Below the pieces are notes generated by a model. The model made no database searches and was not told the origin of the DNA. It saw only the letters and a list, made by a program, of their open reading frames with translations. From NCBI GenBank assembly GCA_023376005.1, contig CM042142.1, positions 49,282,859 to 49,346,858 of the forward strand: 64,000 nt of DNA, read 5' to 3'. Shown piece by piece: positions 1 through 13,009 of the stretch; positions within the stretch are counted from its first letter, which is position 1; every line of letters starts with the position of its first letter. Made by a program: the position numbers and the translations under genes. Source of the stretch: Doryteuthis pealeii. Its lineage: Eukaryota > Mollusca > Cephalopoda > Myopsida > Loliginidae.

Positions 1-78
1 CTCCTCTCTCCTCTCTCTCCTCTCTCCTCTCTCTTCTCTCTCCTCTCTCTTCTCTCTCCTTTCTCTTCTCTCTCCTCA
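1..78. repeat. CT-rich low-complexity tract
   Basis: The window opens inside an imperfect CTCTCTCC/CTCTTC tract that ends just before position 79. It is simple-sequence DNA with no coding potential, and its left edge lies outside the window. Confidence 0.85.
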
Positions 79-619
79 TGATGTCGGCTGCCTTTTTGGG
101 CTTTTTCATTTAGTTGCATTTTAATGTCGGCAAACTTAAGTAGGTCTATTAATCGACTTGTGTGTGTGTAGTCACTACGAGATTCGAGTCCACAACGGAA
201 ATGAGGTATTTCCTGAGAGCATGAGACATTCTGTTTTTTTTTTTTTAAAGAAAATTGACAGATATTATTTGCTCTTTTCTAAAACTATAGAAGTCAGAAT
301 CGGTGCCATTGAAATCGGCTAAGAAAATGACGCTTACTTATGACACTTTCGCGGTACGGCTCTTGGGGATAGATTTCTTCCTTTCTCCCCCCCACCCACA
401 GTGTCAATCGCCTTCTTAGAATAACGTTATGCAGCTTACCCTCATTGCTAATTAATACAATCGAAAATCTACTGTTTGCAAGGCGTATACGGTAAAGCGA
501 GGGTTGCACAAAATTTATCGAGCATCGACCTCTTCATGGTCTCTCATCGACTCCTAGTCATATACAAGGTGGTCTGAAAGTTTTGTCACGAATACATATT
601 GTGTTAACTTACATTCTTT
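79..619. other. Gene-less unique sequence
   Basis: Nothing recognisable was seen here apart from a poly-T run near 233-246. The small minus-strand reading frame around 294-509 has no recognisable motif and is not supported as a gene. Confidence 0.4.
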
Positions 620-760
620 TTTGTTTTGATAATATTAGCTCAGTCGGTAGAGCGTTCGGCTAGAAACCCCAAGGTTCCTAGTTCGATACCGGTCCCCGCC
701 AACTCAGCGTATGAGTAGCACAGGGATCTGTGCGGTAAAGTAAGGAGCTGATGGTAGGTG
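620..760 (+). repeat. tRNA-derived SINE head
   Basis: A tRNA-like block has a Pol III A box (TAGCTCAGTCGG, about 636-647) and a B box (AGTTCGATACC, about 680-690) at tRNA-like spacing. The stem regions do not give a clean cloverleaf, so this is a SINE head and not a functional tRNA gene. The downstream block resembling GCCAACTCAGCGTATGAGTA is also found after the last unit of the tandem tRNA-like array near 32650, which ties the two to one family. Confidence 0.6.
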
Positions 761-1144
761 TGGCGCTCCACCTCAGATGCTAAAACAATCTCCTTGGTCT
801 AGCGCTATTGGGAAAATTACCAGTTTTATAACAAAATTTGTGGGTTGTTTTTTTCTGGGACACCCTAATTTACTAAACAAAAGTTCATAATCAACCATAA
901 TCTTGAACCAAGACCATTTATTTGAAAGAATCAGCTTCTTATATTTCAACAGAATCATTGCTATTGTCTGTCCCAGAAACAAGGCACCAATGTCACCTTC
1001 CCACCACTGTCAACCCCTCACCTACCCCACCCTACTCAACTCCCTACCAACTCCCAAACTACGAAGCTTCTCCGGATCGTGGGGTGTTGAAATGTGACAC
1101 GCGAAGGTACGTGCGAAATGCACTCAAGGTGCAAGTTTTAATGT
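761..1144. other. Gene-less stretch, possibly old transposon debris
   Basis: No gene is recognised. Short overlapping open frames on both strands (for example 903-1146) share no motif I know. Confidence 0.35.
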
Positions 1145-1518
1145 AATAAAATCTATATATCAATACTGGTGTTTCTTAATCTTCCGTTCGTTATCATCTT
1201 GTAACACCCCTCTGGTTAAAAATGAGACCGTCCGAATCGTCCAAGATGTAAATACTGATTATCTGGTGTTGCTTATCCGCCGAATTCTTATATCTTACAA
1301 GTATCGTCCCCCCATTTAAATAATGGACTATCCCGTTTTTATTTTAAAGAAAGAAAGGACGTGCTACACAAAAAATATAATAGGAAAGAAAGAAAGAGTA
1401 GGAGAAAGATAAAGAGGGGGGATGAGGACGCGAAAACAATAACGCTAATCTGTTTGAATCGAACATAATAAAAGGATGACAAGAAGGAAAGAAAGAAAAA
1501 AGAAAGTGTGTGTGTGTG

Positions 1519-1564
<46 letters not shown>

Positions 1565-1725
1565 AGGAGAGAGAGAGAGAGAGAGAGAGTTAAATCAAGA
1601 TTATTATACTTTTTACGTATTGAACTATTTAGCAATAACTCTTAAGCCTATATCAAACATTGTAATAATTAAATTATCATACTGTGATATATCCACAGGT
1701 CCTGCTAGTATTACATTAAACTAGA
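1145..1725 (-). repeat. Dispersed repeat with GT/GA microsatellite (copy 1)
   Basis: This segment is the reverse complement of 58630-59155 at roughly 75-85% similarity by eye. Shared landmarks include GCTTATCCGCCGAATTCTTA here and AAGAATTCGGCAAATAAGC there, and a shared block around the word ATATCCACAGGTCCTGCT. In the middle is a GT run followed by a GA run (about 1506-1590). It is an unclassified interspersed repeat. Open frames across the dinucleotide tract are artefacts of simple sequence. Confidence 0.7.
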
Positions 1726-1780
1726 AAGATAAACAAAACTAAATAAGAACGCATATAAAAAGATTACAATTATTTTAATT

Positions 1781-2143
1781 TTATTTTAATTGATTTATAT
1801 ATAAAATTATATATAGGATTGCTTTTAATACGTTTGAGAATAACATGATAGTATTAGAAATCAATAACAATTTATTAAACCCAGTTTTATTAAAACCAGT
1901 ATGCAAGCCATCCACACCATATACTATATAAATCTGACGTGCCCTGTGTCCAGGAACTTCGGCTTCTGAACCGGTTAGTAAAATTAATCGCGTGGTCTCA
2001 GGGTGCAGTCCCTCCAGAAAGCACCTAGCCACCTCGTCTAAAAGGGCCAGGGCCGAATTTATTGCCTGGTGCGCCAAAAGATGAATGTCGTGGAAATCAC
2101 GCTCTTTTTGCGCATGAGCTTCGATTTGTGCGTGGCTCTCCAT
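1781..2143 (-). CDS. Unassigned coding-like open frame, probably repeat-derived
   Basis: This is a 120-codon frame on the minus strand. Its first 70 residues or so have a balanced, protein-like composition rich in His, Glu, Ala and Leu (begins MESHAQIEAHAQKERDFHD), unlike the low-complexity frames nearby. After that the frame runs into AT-rich sequence and loses this character. I do not recognise the family. Just upstream of the start lies a short motif (AATCCAGCCT...GGGAGGTCAG) that also occurs in the repeat near 37556, which points to a mobile-element fragment. No splice sites or promoter can be supported. Confidence 0.2.
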   Translation of the reverse strand: MESHAQIEAHAQKERDFHDIHLLAHQAINSALALLDEVARCFLEGLHPETTRLILLTGSEAEVPGHRARQIYIVYGVDGLHTGFNKTGFNKLLLISNTIMLFSNVLKAILYIILYINQLK

Positions 2144-2595
2144 TTAAAAAAGACCAGCGTTAATCCAGCCTACTGGGAGGTCAGGACAATAACTACAATA
2201 GGAGGCATTACTTTCGGAGAGAGTCTTTTCCGAGCGTGATAACGCAGGCCCTTTTTCGACATTGGTAAAAATTCATTGCCAATAGTGTAAAAAAAATTAG
2301 TGTTTTATAGTAGAAAACATGTTCTATCAAAAGGCGTTATTGCGGTCGCTGCCTCTGTTGTAATATCTGTGAGAATAAGTAGGAGACATTACATTCGGAG
2401 CAAACTCTTTCGAAATGGTATCGACTACAGAATTAATTATCTATTAGATTTTGATCTTGTAAAGCAATCACAGACGCACTCTTTTCGTTAAGCCCATCGG
2501 GATTAATGTTCGCTCGGATTAATTATAAGAGCTAATAAAAATGCACCTTTGGGATCAAGAGATTTCCTGAACATACGGTAAGAGTGCGTATGAAC

Positions 2596-2598
<3 letters not shown>

Positions 2599-2645
<47 letters not shown>
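2599..2645. repeat. (GT)n microsatellite
   Basis: An almost uninterrupted GT dinucleotide run of about 22 units ends in CGCGCATGTGTG. Confidence 0.9.
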
Positions 2646-2648
<3 letters not shown>

Positions 2649-2787
2649 TGTGAGCAAATGTATGCATTTGACTTGAAAGACTTTAGACAATTCAACATAC
2701 TCACATATATGAATGTATGCGTAAATATACACACAAATATGTGCATATATATGTATATGAGGTAGGTAGAAGGATGGTGAACAAAAA

Positions 2788-3008
2788 ATGAAACTCAAAA
2801 CAAATCAGAGAGTTGAAACGTTTCGTCCGAATTCATACGGACATCATCGGTCAAATGATTTTTATTGAAAGCAAAATTTCGTGCAAGTACAAGTGACGGA
2901 AGTGACTCGCACAAAATTTTGCTTTCAATAAAAATCATTCGACTGAAGATGTCCGTATGAATTCGAACGAAACGTTTCAACTCTCTGATCTGTTTTGAGT
3001 TTCATTTC
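2788..3008. mobile_element. Foldback (hairpin) MITE-like element
   Basis: Two arms of about 98 bp (2788-2885 and about 2909-3008) are near-perfect reverse complements, including GTTGAAACGTTTCGT and its partner ACGAAACGTTTCAAC. They are separated by a spacer of about 24 bp. The structure would fold into a long hairpin and has no coding capacity, as in foldback or non-autonomous DNA elements. AT-microsatellite sequence follows at 3035-3082. Confidence 0.75.
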
Positions 3009-3203
3009 ATATAAGCACATATCCTCCAATATAATATATATATAATATATTATATATATAATATATATATATATATATATGCTGTGTGTGTAATTCTCCA
3101 ATTATTATACATTGAGTTCTCAACATAGATTATACCAATTTTGATGTTTCGATATTAAAAAGGTCCGTTTAGAATAAATTCCACCACTAACTTACCTGGT
3201 TAC

Positions 3204-3240
<37 letters not shown>

Positions 3241-3289
3241 AATATAATATATGATAATAAGGATAATATAATGAAAAACACTAAGACGA

Positions 3290-4050
3290 TGTGTTAACCC
3301 AAAACTGAAATAGCCAATCAAGAAGAGAAAGTGTGCAACCGTTTCGAGGGCCAAAATCTCTTGACGGTTTAGAAAAAAAGCAATCATCCCGTCCATCCCT
3401 CAACTAATATGAGACCCTATTGGAATAATAATGTATGCGACCCGCACGTTGGTTAGACCGTTTTTGATGAATATCCCAGTTAACACCACGGAAGGTTATA
3501 CCTATAGATGTGCGGCTATTACTTAATGTTTTACGGTCTTGGACTGGTATTACATATAATGTTTGATATTCTATATATACGACTTTTTTATACATGTTTT
3601 TACCATCATTTTCTAATATATTTACCAGTTCAGATCTTGTTTTGAGTCTTATTTTACTTATTACTATATAACGCTTCTGATGTATTTCAAAATTAAGACA
3701 AAAAAAATTGAGATTCATTTTGATTTTTATAATATAATATCAGTTTATTTTTTAAATAAATTCATATTATTTTTTAAATACAGAACAGCACAATTTTTTT
3801 TTAGATTAATATTCCAACGTTTGACTAGCAGCGTTCCTGTTTTTACTAAAACGGTCTTTTTTTTTCTCCGTCTTATTTTTTGTTGATTGACAGCGACCTC
3901 ACGGTGCGGGTCGATAAACATTATAATCCAAAATAGGGTCCTCATATTAGTTGATTTGATGGGCCGGGTGTTGCCGGTTTTTTAGAACCGTCAAAGAGAG
4001 ATTTGGCCCGCGAAACGGGTTTGCATCAGCTTTCTCTTTCCTGATGAGGC
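3290..4050. mobile_element. Element with long terminal inverted repeats
   Basis: The outer arms (about 3290-3450 and 3895-4050) are inverted copies. Matching pairs include CAACTAATATGAG with CTCATATTAGTTG, GGCCAAAATCTCTTGACGGTT with AACCGTCAAAGAGAGATTTGGCC, and GCGACCCGCAC with GTGCGGGTCG. The internal 450 bp is AT-rich without a convincing gene, and the short frames in it are chance. A non-autonomous DNA transposon or foldback element fits best. Confidence 0.65.
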
Positions 4051-5121
4051 GCTGATTAGGTTGCTAAACATCGTTGTTTTGTTTGCAGTTTATGTCTTGA
4101 TTCACTAGCCCTGTCGGAATTAGATTGCCGATTTTATTCTGTTACATGATATATAGATGATATATATATCAGATTTATATATATAATACACTTATCTGAT
4201 GGTGTGTTTAAGCAGCAAATCCAGCCATACGCGATCGCCGGCTGTCGGCTGCTTAATGAACCGTCTATCAACGATAGCGCAGAGGGCCCTCCGGTATGAC
4301 ATTGAGCGGAGTGTACTGAGTCGCAGATGGGCCGATGTCGCGTGAGGATAGACGATGAAGTATCTTTAATCCCTGGTAAGTCGATTCCCCCTTTATGCGT
4401 AATATATATTATCATCCACAGAACCCCCCCGCAATCCGTGTTTCGCGCGCTTTCACATCTCATCGGTGTGGGCTAGACACAGGCAAACTAAAACTGCCGC
4501 CAGTAAAAACGAGAACCCCCAAGTGAGTTTTACGGGTCAGTGCCCGATCCGTTAACCCCTTAGGCCATTCACCAGCTGCCATTAAGAAGAAGGTGGTTTT
4601 TAAATTAAAAAACTGTTTTTTAAAAAAATCCATAACAGATCTGTGTAATATAGGATTTATAGAATCACCAGAGAGATTCAAATCTGGTAAACAGATGTCA
4701 TGTGTCATGGCTTGACGTGAAGAGAAAAGTGTTAATTATAGGTACACTCCAAAGAAGCTCTACCCGGGTTACTATATATATAAATATTATGATAATATAT
4801 ATAGATGTATATATATAATATATGACGGTAATTGGTGTAAGGAATTATTTCTAAGGTAGGGTAAGGCCCTTATTTTAAACGAGATAGGTATTGTTAAAAT
4901 TTTGGTAATAGCGTCCCGTGTTGATAGCACCAATATGTACAAAGTACTGGGAAATATATATATAACCAGAGGCATTAATATTTAGCAAAAGAAAAAGGCC
5001 TTAAATAACCGGTCATATTTATGCATCCATATATTTATTTTCCCCCGATATATACTATGTATTAATATATATTATATAATTATGATATATAATATATATA
5101 CTAATAAATATATATCTAAGT
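4051..5121. other. Gene-less stretch with short AT microsatellites
   Basis: AT tracts lie at about 4148-4190, 4770-4825 and 5045-5115. Minus-strand frames at 4134-4463 and 4460-4708 have no recognisable domain and are not called as genes. Confidence 0.4.
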
Positions 5122-5263
5122 TTTATTTGGTTTGACAGAAGGAACAGGTCATACCATTTTGGTTTCATGCCTCAGCATTTGAAACAAGTTCACCTCGAAA
5201 ATGATTTGCTGACGCACATGAAACCAAAATGGTTGTGACTGTTCCCTTTGTCACCAAATAAAG
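5122..5263. repeat. Small hairpin element
   Basis: The left arm (about 5126-5172, containing CCATTTTGGTTTCATG) pairs with the right arm (about 5212-5262, containing CATGAAACCAAAATGG), with TATTTGGT and ACCAAATA at the outer ends. The spacer is about 40 bp. It is a MITE-like foldback with no coding capacity. Confidence 0.7.
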
Positions 5264-5540
5264 TAGAATTGTAAAACCCTTTATAATATTTAATTTTTTA
5301 TATATAATAACAGCTCTTATTTTTATATATTGAGCACCTCTTCCCAATAATACTAAGCGTGTTGACAGCAACGATGTTGCAACAGTAAAAGCTGAAACAT
5401 GACAATCCCACACTATATATATATAGTAGATGTTTTTTTTTAAAGTTTTGGGCGTTATTAACGAAGCATGCGCTTCTAAAAATAGATGAATGAATTCGAT
5501 GTTATGGAGTATGTGGAATTCAACTTATTTTAATTATTAT

Positions 5541-5712
5541 TGATTTTTCATGCATAAATTTCGGGTTCGTTAGATACCTTTATCAAATGACTGTTGTTCG
5601 CTAGTTCAACGGATATATAACGAACAGAAACAAAAGATCCGTTGAACAGGACGGGAAACAGTCAGTTTGATAAAAGGGTATCTAACGAACCCGAAAAATT
5701 TATGATAAAAAA
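5541..5712. repeat. Hairpin element, near-perfect
   Basis: The left arm contains TTTCGGGTTCGTTAGATACC and the right arm GGTATCTAACGAACCCGAAA. The inner pairs GTTCAACGGAT and ATCCGTTGAAC continue almost to the centre, so the whole 170 bp folds into one hairpin with a loop of about 20 nt. This is typical of a recently inserted foldback or MITE. Confidence 0.75.
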
Positions 5713-8158
5713 ATAATTAAAAAAGAGATATAGTCGACATCCAAATATAACGCTGATCCATAAACATCTAGAGTTCATTCATAATGTTTATTATTATATT
5801 TATTTTTAAGGATCCCTTCGTAATAATCGCACCATAACTAAGATAAACACACAGTAAGAAATATATACCAAAGACGGAGAGATAGCTACGGAGACCTCTA
5901 AAATACAAGCATGTGATGTTATATATATTATAGTATATAATAGTATTTATATATATATTAATTGGAACTAGTAATAGATTCATGTATTGGTTTTTAAATA
6001 GCAATAGTTTTCAACACATTGTATTACTGTGTTGATTAATATTCCGTTTTGATCAATATAATAATAATAAGCACCATGGTCCATATGTATTGAGAAGGAA
6101 AAATTAACTTTATATAAACTAACAAAAAAAAATGGCAGGGATCTACTTATTTGTAAATGCTGTTGTGTGTGGTGTGTGTTGGTTATTTATTTCTACCGAA
6201 GTTGCTTATTGCAGAAATAAAAATCTAACATGTCTTTGTGGTAAAAGCGTGCTTATTTATTGCTCGTTAACTCGGACTTCCTGGACTTTTATTTTTTTTA
6301 TTTATTCAATTAGTTTGTTGTATCAGTTTCGATGATTATGGTTCATTTTTTAGCTTTAATAGAATGGCATGTTTCCATTGTGGTGAGAAGCGCAAATGAC
6401 TTTGCGACGGGCCCTCCCCGTATTCAATTATTCATCGAGTCAATGCAAACACGGCACAGTTCTAGGGAATAGTCGTGTTTAAAGTGCTACTATTCTGCAT
6501 CGAGCCCCTCGAGTTGATCCACGCTTTGCAAGATTGAGACCGGAACAAACAGCGACAGGATGGCTTTTATAATAAATGGTCTTCACAGATAATTGCAACT
6601 CAAGCAGAATCGAAATAAAAGACTGAAACTATCAAACGTCACCGGACCTAAGAATCATCTTATGAATGTGTCTAGGAACAGGAAGAGCGGACTTGTGGCG
6701 TCCCTTATAATTGATAGCAGCAGGCAGGAACTGAGTCTTCAAAGACATTAAAGAATCATTGTTTTGCTATTTAACTAATCAGAATTACCGGTGTTAAAGG
6801 ATGCACGAATCGGCAGACAACTTGGTTGCTATAAATGACAAAACAGAACAGTTGAAACCGCGGGCGTTAAGGCGCCCCCCACTATGCGAGTCAAAGCTGC
6901 CGTTATATCACGTATTGTGTGGAATAACAGATTCTTGTAGAAGGGAAGTCTGATAGGCTTTCTTTAGACTCAGATTCACTTTATGTTTCTACTTCGTATA
7001 ATATAACAAGCATTTTCTCGTGTCTTGAAATAGTAGCGAATGTTAAAACGCTTTGTGAATTACCCAGATAATCAGATTGCTTCTAGTCGCACTTTTCTAA
7101 TATTTATGAAAACGATATATATATAATATATATAATATAATCAGAAGTCCAGAGAACAAATCTTTCCTTATCGACACTAAGAAGTTTTTTTTTAAAAACC
7201 TGTCGCAGTTAGAGAAGCCTCAATGTGTGCTCTTAATGTTTGAGAGAAAGTCACAGAGGCAAATTTATAAGTAAAAGAAATCAACGAAAAGGCTTAGAGA
7301 TTTGTGCATTATAGTCTAATTTCAAGGAGCTTAGACAAAAAGTGTCCCTAACTCTCCTGAACTTCATGCAGAACATGCGGAATGATGGATTCTGTTTGTA
7401 TTACTGTTTTTAAAGGCATTTGAAAACAGATGATTGAAAAGAAAAAAAATTATTTGATAGTCCTGGTGAATTGAATTCAAAACGAAAACCTAGATATATT
7501 GCAAAAAAGTTCATGTGGTAGTTTCACTCAAATTATGAAAGCACTTCCACCATACTGCATCGACTGCCGTCACCCGAATCACATGTAATCTATTTAATTG
7601 TGGTAAGGCAGTTTCTGGAAAAAAGAAGACAATATCCAAGTTCGGACACTAGGACCGAATTCTCTTATTCAAACAGGATGTTATTTAACGCAGTGGCCGT
7701 TGAACGGTAAAGGGCCCTGCAAGCGGATTTTTAAAGTAAAATCAATTTTTATCTTTGTAATTAAATTTGTAAATTTTTTTATTTTCTGTTTCTAATTTTC
7801 TTATATATAATTGAAGTAAAAGAAAAAGTTTTGAATGAGTCTGTAAGGTTTTTTATTTTTTTTGGATTGTGAAAATTTAAATTGTTGGGAAGTGTGATGA
7901 GTCGAAAAGAATGGTCAGTTGCGTTGAAGGATTTTAAGTTGATTTTTGTTGACTACAAGCTGACCGCTAAAAAAAGGAAGAGGTAATGATTAACGAAAGC
8001 CTTGTCTTTTGGGGTATGGTTTGATGATGGGTGAGAATACGCAAGATTCCATGTCGCGTTCCGGCTGTAGAGTATAAAAAGATATTTGAACCCCACTGTC
8101 AGTAATATGTTTAGGAATTTCTGTTATATAATCTATTCCAGAATTTCAACTAAAGGGC
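5713..8158. other. Long gene-less region
   Basis: I see no recognisable gene or mobile-element protein. Positions 6361-6960 have higher GC than their surroundings and could be an old element. AT tracts lie near 7105-7140. This stretch abuts the outer limit of the giant palindrome. If the palindrome continues leftward, its partner would lie inside the gap at 42356-42455. Confidence 0.4.
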
Positions 8159-8303
8159 CACCCCCAGTTCATTTTAGAAATTTCAATTTAATTTATAGTT
8201 TATTGCTTCTTATTATGAAGATGAATAGACTGTATAGATGCAAAATTCTCTAAGTCTTTTGTTATTGGTCCTTTACTTATATATATAATATATACTATAT
8301 ATA

Positions 8304-8347
<44 letters not shown>

Positions 8348-8469
8348 AATTAATACACACACCTAATATATATATTCTAAGACGAACGTGACTTATGTTG
8401 GTCCCCCATTTGAGCTCTTGGTAAATAATTGGGATTTGGTAGGGTATGACAAAATATATCCGTATTTTA

Positions 8470-10935
8470 ACAAAAGACATAAATTACCGGGGGGGGGGGT
8501 AATTTATGTTGTAAAAATACGGATATTTGAAAAAAAAATTGCCAAAAATCAGAAGAATTATCACGATTTAAATGAAATTTTCCCAGTGTTGATGTATAAT
8601 GAAATGATTTTAATAAAGCATCAGTTTATTTTATTTTCAAGACTTTTTTGGATTTTTTCGGTCCCTTGATTTTGACCAGCCACTAATTTTTGGGCGCTAA
8701 TTTCGGTGGGTTATATAAAGGTGAAACTAACAATTACAGTATAAATAAGATAAAGACGAAGGTGTGAATAGGAAAAAAAAAAATAATTAAGGGAGCGATT
8801 CTGGTAAGAAAATAATTACAAAAATCAAGAAAAATTAAAAATGTAAACAAACATTCCTTTATTGGAGAGATTTTTTTGAACCTCTGTGTTTTTTGTATAT
8901 AATTAGGCTTCTAGAAGTATCAGTGAAAAAATTAATACAATCAATATTTTGTTCTGGCTAAAGGATGGGGCCCTAAACCTTTTAAAACAGAATTTTCCCC
9001 CAAAGATTATTAGATAACAAATACTAAAGTGAACCTCCTTTTATTAAAAGTAAAGATTTTGTTTTAGAAAATTTAAAATAATGGAATTGTTGTGTTATGA
9101 GTCAAGGTAGGAAATGGTAATAATTATTTTAAAGAATTCGATTTATTATATGTTCAGTTTGATTGAAACGATTTCAGCAAATTTGAAAAAAAAGAAATCG
9201 TTGATTTAATAAGTCAACACAAACAGAAAAATTTTTTTTAAAATCAGCATAATTCCCAAGCATTTTTTTGATAAAATTGTTTTCTCATCACAACTACCTT
9301 CATTTCTTTTTTGGTAAAACAAATTCAACAATAATCTTTGTGTCCGTTTTTTCTGGCGTGGTTTAGACAACCAAAAAGACAGATATTTTCATTTTAAAAG
9401 TTATATTAATATCTTCAGTAATCAAGTGTATTTATTGTTATTTTGGTGTTATTAATTCTTATAGCCTAAAATCCTTAAATGATTATCTCTTTTTTTTATT
9501 CTGTAAATACATAAAAAACGGGCCATGTTTGCAATATATTTTGAGCAAAACAATTTGAGACTTAAAATAATTAGTATAAACAGGCCACTGGCCAAATTGT
9601 TCACCTCATATTTCATGTAAAAACTGAATTAAGATTAATTAAGTCGAATTATTTTAAAGGTCAATTTTTGTCTAGTCGAAACAAAGTAGTAACATATATA
9701 GTCCAATAAAAAAGAAAAAAGCAAAATAATACTTTGTAATTTTTAATCACATTTTTAAAAAAACTTTATTATTTTCGGTCAATTTTGCTCAAATATATCG
9801 TAAAACTGGTCGCATTTGTTTTGTATAGATCTGGGAGTAAAAAGAACAAAACAAAAAAAAAAACCAATATTCTGTTTATGAATTTTAAAGCAGGCTTATA
9901 AAATAAGTTTCTTCCTTAGAAACAATAACAAAAACAACAAATACAGCTCATTACAGAAAGAATTGATAACTTTTAAAAATGAAATAATCCCTTTTCCTTT
10001 TTAGTCCCTAAAGACGCAAAAAAGAACAGTCCAACAAAAAAATTCCTGTAAATCATGTGTTACAAAAAAAATACCGAGAGTAAAATATCATGTGACGCTA
10101 TCTTTAGTAATGGGAGGTCATTATTGATGATGAAAAACAATTATAAAAATCTGGGAATTAAACTGATTTTGATATAAAATTTTTCATTTCCCGGTGTTGA
10201 CTTTTATTAATCAAACGAATTTCTTTTTAAATTACTAGAAGCTCGTTCAAATCAAACTGATTCATGGAAATAAATCGAAATTCCCTGTAAAAAAAATGAA
10301 TATTACCCATTGCTTTGCCTAACAAATAGTCGAGATAATTTAATCACCCTTCTTCCCCATGGCCTAATTAAATAGAATTAAATTCATTTCCAAAAATATA
10401 AACGCGGCTAATTTTAAGTTTTCAAATTTCAGTTATTCTAAAAAAAAAAAAAAAAAACTATTCATACCTAACTTTAGTTTATCAATAATTTTTTGTAGAA
10501 ACACTCTATTGACAAAATTTTCGCCCGCCCTGTGTAAGACAGGAGACAGAATATCGAATGTTATTTTTTTTTTTTTCTTCTTACAAGATAATAGCCAATT
10601 AATTAATTATTGAAAAGATAAGAAAATAAAAAATAAAAAAAAGTCTCCATAAATTATTTTTTAAATTTTTTATTTTAACATCACAAATCTTTTCTTTCCT
10701 ACCGAGAATAACTCTCCCTTAAAATTTTTGCAAAGTTAATTGACTTGAAAAAAAATCAAAAGTTTTAAAAATAAAATAACTTGATGCATTTTAACATTCA
10801 TTCGATTGATTAAGGTCAAACAACTGAAAATTTCAAATTAAAATCGGGATAATTCCGCTTGATTTTTGGGTAATGCTTTTTCCTATCAGGGGGTGATTGG
10901 GTGGTGTAATTAATTTTTGTAAAATACGGATTTTT
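8470..10935. repeat. Nested foldback element, left-arm copy
   Basis: This is the mirror of 39840-42095. Within this copy the outer halves are inverted relative to each other: the block with ACGGATATTTGAAAAAAAAA and the CAGAAGAATTATC region near 8520-8670 pairs with the region near 10780-10935. Indels have blurred it more than the right-arm copy. It has no coding frame. Confidence 0.5.
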
Positions 10936-13009
10936 CGCGGCATTTTTTTCGGCAGTGCCTGTAAGAAAATTATTAAAATAAATTACATGGGTAATATTGG
11001 CTTTTTGCTTTTTTCTTTTTACTGATGCCGCATTAATGGTATTACCTTTTCGACTTAGACGAAAAGTACAAAATCCGCATAAATGCGGCCCCTGGCCGTC
11101 CTCCCTTAAAAACGCTAAGCGGTGCCTGCTGAAAATCTGGACGCCGTGCTACTTATGAACTCCCTAAGCTGCTAAGAAAGGCATTTTTTTCGAAAAAAGT
11201 TATGCGATATGAGCGATTTGAAGAAAAATTTGAAATTTTTTTAATTGATTTCCTACGTTAAAATAATTCCACTAAGATTGATTTTTAATACGGTTGGATA
11301 GAATAAATACAATGAATCATCTAGCGCGATCAATAAAAACCCTAAAGTAATATTTTATTAGCCCGGTTTTGCTTAACGAACCAGCAGTTGAAATTAACCA
11401 CATTCTCCAGGTATTATTATATAAACATTTATTTCTTTAGTGATTATAAGAACACTACTTTGCAAGGGATTTTATAAATCCTTTTAATTAAACATGGGAT
11501 TGTGTTTTGAAAGGTATCTGACTGCAGATTTTGCATAGAGACATTGTTAATGAAAATAAGACTTTATTCTAATGAACATTGTATGAAATCGTATTTGGTT
11601 ACTAAATTAAAATCTCATTGATAACTTACACAATTCCTCAGGTACTGCTGACGTAAGCAGCTGGCAAGATAGTTTGCTGGTAACAAAGAATATACAGAAC
11701 GAAACACCGAATCTCTATTACAATAAATGATCGACACAAATAACGGATTCTAGACTTTCTTTTGCAAAGTGAATTGCCGTGTATATATAATGACAATCTG
11801 TTGTCAAATGTTTTTTCCAAACATTTTGGACTTCTCAATTCACCAGGAGGCGTGTAACCCCTTCAGGGGAAAAAAAAAAAAAAAACTAATTTTAATAGTC
11901 TTCCGAGACGAAATGCCAATAAGTTTAATTCAAACTAAAGATTGTGGAAAAACACAGGAAAAATGAACACATTCTGACCTGCATTTTGACCGCTCCCTTC
12001 TGATTTTCGACAGAGAGAGCTGTGTAAAAAAATTTACCAGAATTCTGATTTTAGGTCGGATGGTCACAATGTCTGTTTGGAACTAAAAATTTTCTCGCAC
12101 GCCAATCTTGGATTTATCTTAAAAAAATAAGATATCGAGGCTCTAAACAAAAGCAAAGTCTTGTATTCTTCTAAAACTAGAAACAAACAACAACACAAGA
12201 TGTTCCATATCAGTACAGGAAGAACCCTTAAGATAAAAGAAGCATGAGATCTGAGAACTAATTGCGTCAGAAATTTGATGGATAACGGATGTTATTTCCT
12301 ATCGAAGGTCGGATGCCGACGATTTATTACAAACTCAACCTTGTCATTTTTTTGTTAACTAAACTTGGACTTTCCTCCTTCCACCAGACAAGAGGAAAAC
12401 AGATAAAAAGATCCAGGATGAGGCTCTAAAACCGCCATCAAGCGTGGGATATATACCGGCAAAACTCCTAGGAGCGAATTCAATCAAAACCGACAAAGTC
12501 TGGATGGTATCGTGGAAGAGTACCTGCTGAGCACTCTGGGTTAGTGGTAATGATGCGTTCGGCCCCGAAATGCCAATGCCTGAACCGCAAGGTCATCATC
12601 TGATGAAGGCTTTTTTTGGTTGCATGCTTGTACTTGTGTAAATTAGCAGTTTAATTATATCGAAAGGATTATTCTAGTCAAGAGCGAGAGCTAATGTAGA
12701 AGATAACCGATCAAAAGAATCAACAGGAACCAGTTATAGAAGAAGAAACAATAGTAAGTATCCAAGAATAAGTATACTCTGTGAGTCATCAACCTCGGGT
12801 ATACCGGGTTATACTCCCTACAATAAGTTACAACATGGCCGTAAAGAATACTTCCGATATAAAGTTTGGCTATACAGGCACATAAGTATTACAGCGCTGA
12901 ACCATCGTAACAAATAGATAAATGTTGAAAGTTGATGCAATGACGTTTTCGCCGAACAATTAAAAATTTTTATAATAAAAAGAAATAACAATGTGTAACT
13001 TGATTGATC

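Noticed and set aside
4134..4708. Two adjacent minus-strand frames as a gene
   Set aside because: No recognised domain, no supporting splice sites, and they overlap AT microsatellite sequence.
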